Assembly: GCA_964541605.1 (NCBI GenBank)
Contig: CAZIQY010000100.1
Location: 1 to 9,075 of the forward strand
DNA: 9,075 bases
Source: CAZIQY01 sp964541605
GTDB taxonomy: Bacteria; Desulfobacterota; Syntrophia; Syntrophales; UBA2185
Reading direction: 5' to 3'
Each line of letters opens with the position of its first letter. The first letter of the stretch is position 1. Below, piece after piece: positions 6,779 through 9,075 of the stretch. The position numbers and the translations under genes are program-made. A model generated the notes under the pieces. The model was not told where the DNA came from, did no database searches, and worked only from the letters and a program-made list of their open reading frames with translations.

Positions 6779-8077
6779 TCACCTCACTGCTTTCTTGAGT
6801 GCTTGATCGATGTCTTCGTTGATATCTTCAATGTTTTCCAGCCCGATGGACAATCTGATGTAATCCTCGGTAACGCCTGTCACTTCCTGCTCTTCTCTCG
6901 TCAACTGTGAATGTGTCGTTGATGCCGGATGGATCACAAGGCTTCTCGCATCGCCGATGTTGGCAAGATGAGAAAGGAGCGTGACGGAATTGATGAATTT
7001 CTTCCCTGCTTCCAATCCTCCCTTAATGCCGAAACCGACGAGGGCGCCGAAATGGCTGCCGAGATATTTTACGGCGAGACGATGGCTCGGATGGCCCTCC
7101 AGACCGGGATAGTTGACCCAACTGACCAGGGGGTGACTTTTCAGGAATTTGGCCACTTCCAAAGCGTTCTGTGAATGCTGTTTCTGACGCAGGGGAAGAG
7201 TCTCAAGCCCCTGAAGGAATAAAAACGCATTGAACGGGCTTAGTGTCGCCCCGATGTCGCGGAGCAGCTGCACCCTGGTCTTGATGATGAAAGCCACATT
7301 CCCGAGGCCGGGGAAATTCCCGAAGACATCCCAGAATTTCAAGCCGTGATAACTTGGGTCCGGTTGAGTGAATTCCGGGAATTTGCCGTTCCCCCAGTTG
7401 AACTTTCCCGCGTCGACAATGACGCCGCCGATAGAGGTGCCGTGCCCGCCGATGAACTTGGTTGCCGATGTCGCCAGGATATCGACGCCATAATCGAAAG
7501 GCCTGAGTAATCCAACGCCCACTGTATTGTCGACAATGAAAGGAATGCCTGCATCATGGGCGATATTCGCGATTGTCTCAAAATCGGGTACGTCAAGTTT
7601 GGGATTGCCGATTGTCTCCGCATAGACCGCCCGTGTTTTCTCAGTGATTGCCCGTTTGATTGCCTCCGGCTTTGTGGAATCGACAAATTTTACCGTCCGT
7701 CCCAGCTTGGGAAGGGTGTAATGAAATAGTTGGTAGGTGCCGCCGTAGAGATTGTCCGCGGACACTATCTCATCCCCAACCTGTGTTACGGCTATAATTG
7801 CAAGCGTTTCCGCGGCCTGCCCTGAAGAAACGGCAAGAGCCCCTGTTCCTCCTTCGATTGCGGCGATCCTCCTTTCAAAGATGTCTGTGGTGGGGTTCAT
7901 GATGCGTGTGTAGATATTCCCGAATTCCTTGAGGGCAAAGAGATTTGCCGCGTGGTTCGTGTCTTTGAACACGTAAGACGTTGTCTGGTAAATAGGCACC
8001 GCCCGTGCTCCCGTCGCCGGATCGGCTGACTCCTGACCGACGTGGAGCGCCAATGTTGATAATCCTCTTGTTGTCAT
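6779..8077 (-). CDS. metY: O-acetylhomoserine sulfhydrylase (OAH aminocarboxypropyltransferase)
   Basis: Cys/Met-metabolism PLP enzyme (fold type I) that makes homocysteine from O-acetylhomoserine and sulfide, or methionine if methanethiol is used. Its 432 residues are the MetY length, longer than MetB/MetC-type enzymes (about 380-400). Motifs: YTRIMNPT (56-63), SSGQAAE (84-90), NLYGGTYQLF (109-118), DNT (183-185), and PLP lysine K207 in SATKFIGGHG. The insertion with PDPSYHG and the HPASTTHSQL block near the C-terminus are typical of OAH sulfhydrylases. The start has a perfect AGGAGG 6 bases upstream. It is the first large gene of the operon and lies directly downstream of a transcription terminator and a Cys/Met-rich leader ORF, so it is probably controlled by attenuation. 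Confidence 0.95.
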   Translation of the reverse strand: MTTRGLSTLALHVGQESADPATGARAVPIYQTTSYVFKDTNHAANLFALKEFGNIYTRIMNPTTDIFERRIAAIEGGTGALAVSSGQAAETLAIIAVTQVGDEIVSADNLYGGTYQLFHYTLPKLGRTVKFVDSTKPEAIKRAITEKTRAVYAETIGNPKLDVPDFETIANIAHDAGIPFIVDNTVGVGLLRPFDYGVDILATSATKFIGGHGTSIGGVIVDAGKFNWGNGKFPEFTQPDPSYHGLKFWDVFGNFPGLGNVAFIIKTRVQLLRDIGATLSPFNAFLFLQGLETLPLRQKQHSQNALEVAKFLKSHPLVSWVNYPGLEGHPSHRLAVKYLGSHFGALVGFGIKGGLEAGKKFINSVTLLSHLANIGDARSLVIHPASTTHSQLTREEQEVTGVTEDYIRLSIGLENIEDINEDIDQALKKAVR

Positions 8078-8109
8078 TTTTTTCCTCCTGAAGTTAAATT
8101 TCTTTTTTT

Positions 8110-8159
8110 AAAAAATAAAAAACCCGCTGGCCGATCTTTGTGTCACCGGGCAGAGGGTT
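8110..8159 (-). terminator. Rho-independent terminator in the metY leader (attenuator)
   Basis: On the minus strand AACCC (8159-8155) pairs with GGGTT (8125-8121). After single mismatches, CTG (8153-8151) pairs with CAG (8129-8127) and CCGGT (8149-8145) with ATCGG (8135-8131). That is 13 pairs, one of them G-U, with a 9-base loop. A run of ten T in eleven bases (8120-8110) follows directly. It lies 33 bases upstream of the metY start and in its orientation, so it would abort transcription before the operon rather than end an upstream gene. Confidence 0.88.
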
Positions 8160-8223
8160 CGTCTAATCGTATAAAAATTGTTTACGTGTAATTACATAAA
8201 CAAATATCCTCCTTCCCGGACAC
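8140..8223 (-). promoter_or_regulatory. Predicted antiterminator pairing for the metY attenuator
   Basis: Bases 8223-8208 (GTGTCCGGGAAGGAGG) can pair with 8157-8140. GTGTC pairs with GACAC (8144-8140), CGGG with CCCG (8150-8147), AGG with TCT, and GG with CC. There is one 2-base bulge and two single mismatches. This uses the whole 5' half of the terminator stem, so the two structures exclude each other. The upstream strand begins 16 bases after the last of the four Cys codons of the leader ORF, where a ribosome stalled on cysteine would leave it free. A ribosome that reaches the stop codon (8194-8192) would tend to cover its end. Paired by eye, not by folding software. Confidence 0.65.
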
Positions 8224-8320
8224 GCATTCTGCGCATATGGCAACACATGCACATGCGGCACGCGTTTTCGGCCATGCTATCTTGAGGCATGAGATATGCT
8301 GTGATAAATTCAGTTTTCAT
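8192..8320 (-). CDS. Cys/Met-rich leader peptide (42 codons), putative attenuation sensor
   Basis: A small ORF with ATG at 8320, AAGGA 9 bases upstream, and TAA at 8194-8192. Residues 21-32 read CRMCMCCHMRRM, so four Cys and four Met fall in twelve codons; the 42-residue peptide has 8 Met in all. Both are rare amino acids, and the operon just downstream makes exactly homocysteine/methionine and cysteine. The ORF ends 33 bases before the 5' arm of a terminator and encodes, right after the Cys/Met run, one strand of an alternative hairpin that would break that terminator. This is the layout of trp/his-type attenuation. A short metal-binding peptide is an alternative reading of the CxxCxCCH pattern, but the RNA context favours a leader. 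Confidence 0.75.
   Translation of the reverse strand: MKTEFITAYLMPQDSMAENACRMCMCCHMRRMRVREGGYLFM
8232..8257 (-). promoter_or_regulatory. Hairpin over the Cys codons of the leader ORF
   Basis: CGCATGTG (8257-8250) pairs with CATATGCG (8239-8232), 8 bp including one G-T, with a 10-base loop holding most of the Cys codons. It corresponds in position to the first (pause) hairpin of classical attenuators and would be opened by a translating ribosome. Found by eye. Confidence 0.4.
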
Positions 8321-8380
8321 CCTTTGTATTCCTTTTTATATTTTTCGATAATGCGTAATGAACGTGCCTCCAATTAATCT

Positions 8381-8413
8381 CTACAATATCTATTAATATA
8401 GTAGATATTATAG
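8381..8413. repeat. 12-bp inverted repeat at the metY promoter, operator-like
   Basis: Minus strand CTATAATATCTA (8413-8402), a 9-base spacer, then TAGATATTGTAG (8392-8381). The arms match at 11 of 12 positions, the exception being a T-G. One arm contains the TATAAT of the predicted promoter and the other would lie around or just after the transcription start. It could be an operator for a dimeric repressor or a hairpin at the 5' end of the leader RNA. No regulator family can be named from the sequence. Confidence 0.5.
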
Positions 8414-8430
8414 ACAGAAAGATTTGTCAA
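8402..8430 (-). promoter_or_regulatory. Probable sigma70-type promoter for the metY leader and operon
   Basis: A perfect -35 box TTGACA lies at 8430-8425. A perfect TATAAT lies at 8412-8407, but the spacing is only 12 bases. At the normal 17-base spacing the -10 would be TATCTA (8407-8402), a weak match. The flanks are strongly AT-rich. Transcription from here would give a leader of about 315-325 bases that contains the small Cys/Met ORF and the terminator. The site is well placed but the spacing is imperfect. Confidence 0.5.
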
Positions 8431-8498
8431 GAAAAATTTTGTGCTTTTTATAATTATTTGTAAATCCATAATAAATTCAGATCATTTCATTTAAATAA

Positions 8499-8990
8499 TC
8501 ATGCAACCTTTTGCAGGACAATACAATCAGCCCTTCTATAATTTTTCCGAACCAACGAACCGGGGGCGCCCATGTTGCGGAGCCAATCAGTCAGACAGGG
8601 ATAACTGATATGGATATTGTATTTTCTCTGCAGATATTTTCTGAGCAGGGAATTGTTCCAGCAGGGTTGCCTGTATCCCCGATTGGCCGGTGATTGCAGT
8701 AATGTTTCTCTCAGATCGTTTTCAATTTCCGCTGTCAGTTTGGAGGGACGTCCAGGGTCGGTTTGCAGAGCTTTCATACCGTCCTCGTTCACCCTTTTTA
8801 CAAGATCATAGATACCCTGACGGGATATATTGCGGCAGCTGCTTAATTCCTTGATGGGTACGCTTTTTATCACATCTTGCAGAATTGAAATTCGTAAGCC
8901 AATTCGCGCAGAAGGTTGCCGCTGTAAACATTCATTTAAGGATTCGTATGTAACATCAGGATGCGTGACCGTTAATTTCGATTTTCCCAT
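8499..8990 (-). CDS. IS630-type helix-turn-helix protein without DDE domain
   Basis: 163 residues from the ATG at 8990, which has GAGG 5 bases upstream. An ATG at 9008 would add six residues but lacks a ribosome site. The first helix-turn-helix is at about 46-66 (IKELSSCRNISRQGIYDLVKR). Then comes a DPGRPSKL linker (78-85) and a second winged-helix-like unit at about 112-141 (SLLRKYLQRKYNIHISYPCL). This order is the DNA-binding half of IS630/Tc1-mariner-like transposases. The roughly 180-residue DDE catalytic half is absent and the frame stops at 8499. It may be a decayed transposase fragment or a domesticated DNA-binding protein. It reads toward the metY promoter but ends about 70 bases before the -35 box, and I see no terminator between them. 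Confidence 0.7.
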   Translation of the reverse strand: MGKSKLTVTHPDVTYESLNECLQRQPSARIGLRISILQDVIKSVPIKELSSCRNISRQGIYDLVKRVNEDGMKALQTDPGRPSKLTAEIENDLRETLLQSPANRGYRQPCWNNSLLRKYLQRKYNIHISYPCLTDWLRNMGAPGSLVRKNYRRADCIVLQKVA

Positions 8991-9010
8991 ATTCACCTCA
9001 CCTTTCATCG

Positions 9011-9016
9011 ATTATA
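9011..9016 (-). promoter_or_regulatory. Possible -10 box upstream of the helix-turn-helix gene
   Basis: TATAAT on the minus strand at 9016-9011, in an AT-rich stretch. No convincing -35 box lies 16-18 bases upstream (TATTCC at 17). If it is used, transcription would start at about 9004, after the ATG at 9008, which supports the 8990 start for the gene. Confidence 0.3.
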
Positions 9017-9075
9017 TAAGATCACTACTGTCCGGAATAGTTAGTACATAAAATTTGTAAAAGCTTAACATATTT

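Noticed and set aside
8078..8400. SAM (S-box or SAM-II), SAH, or T-box riboswitch in the metY leader
   Set aside because: I could not find the S-box core, the T-box AGGGUGGNACCGCG element or the short SAM-II/SAH cores. The leader is instead explained by a Cys/Met ORF plus competing hairpins.

Overview
The window looks like a chromosomal segment of an anaerobic, moderately GC-rich bacterium. A syntrophic or sulfate-reducing Desulfobacterota-like lineage is my guess from the gene mix (CoA-linked crotonase, 4-hydroxybutyryl-CoA dehydratase-fold protein, sulfur-assimilation enzymes); nothing in the sequence fixes the taxon. Every supported gene is on the minus strand, so the window is transcribed from right to left.

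Right edge (about 9075-8499): a 163-residue helix-turn-helix protein that resembles the DNA-binding half of IS630-type transposases but lacks the DDE catalytic half. Next, 8498-8078 is a 420-base stretch with no large gene that holds a complete regulatory leader. It contains a promoter-like TTGACA/TATAAT pair inside a long dyad and a 42-codon ORF packed with Cys and Met codons. That ORF is followed by a strong rho-independent terminator and by an alternative pairing that would dissolve the terminator. This has the architecture of amino-acid-starvation attenuation, apparently for cysteine and perhaps methionine.

Main operon (8077 to about 8): O-acetylhomoserine sulfhydrylase (metY), cysteine synthase (cysK), then a complete NitT/TauT/Ssu-type ABC importer (periplasmic binding protein, ATPase, permease). 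These are followed by a crotonase-fold protein, a protein of the 4-hydroxybutyryl-CoA dehydratase/HpaB fold, and a second PLP beta-synthase of cystathionine-beta-synthase type. Gaps run from overlaps of 1 and 4 bases to 38 bases, so the set is probably one transcript. The last gene loses its C-terminus at a hairpin-rich junction at the left edge, possibly the end of an IS200/IS605-type element.

How the genes may work together (inference): the importer brings in a small, perhaps sulfur-containing, compound. The two CoA-type enzymes may process it and release sulfide or a thiol. MetY, CysK and the CBS-like enzyme would then fix the sulfur into homocysteine/methionine, cysteine or cystathionine. 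A Cys/Met-rich leader peptide would switch the operon on when sulfur amino acids run short. The two CoA-type enzymes have altered active sites compared with their best-known relatives, and the crotonase appears to lack a normal start codon, so the catabolic part is the least understood and most interesting protein-coding section.
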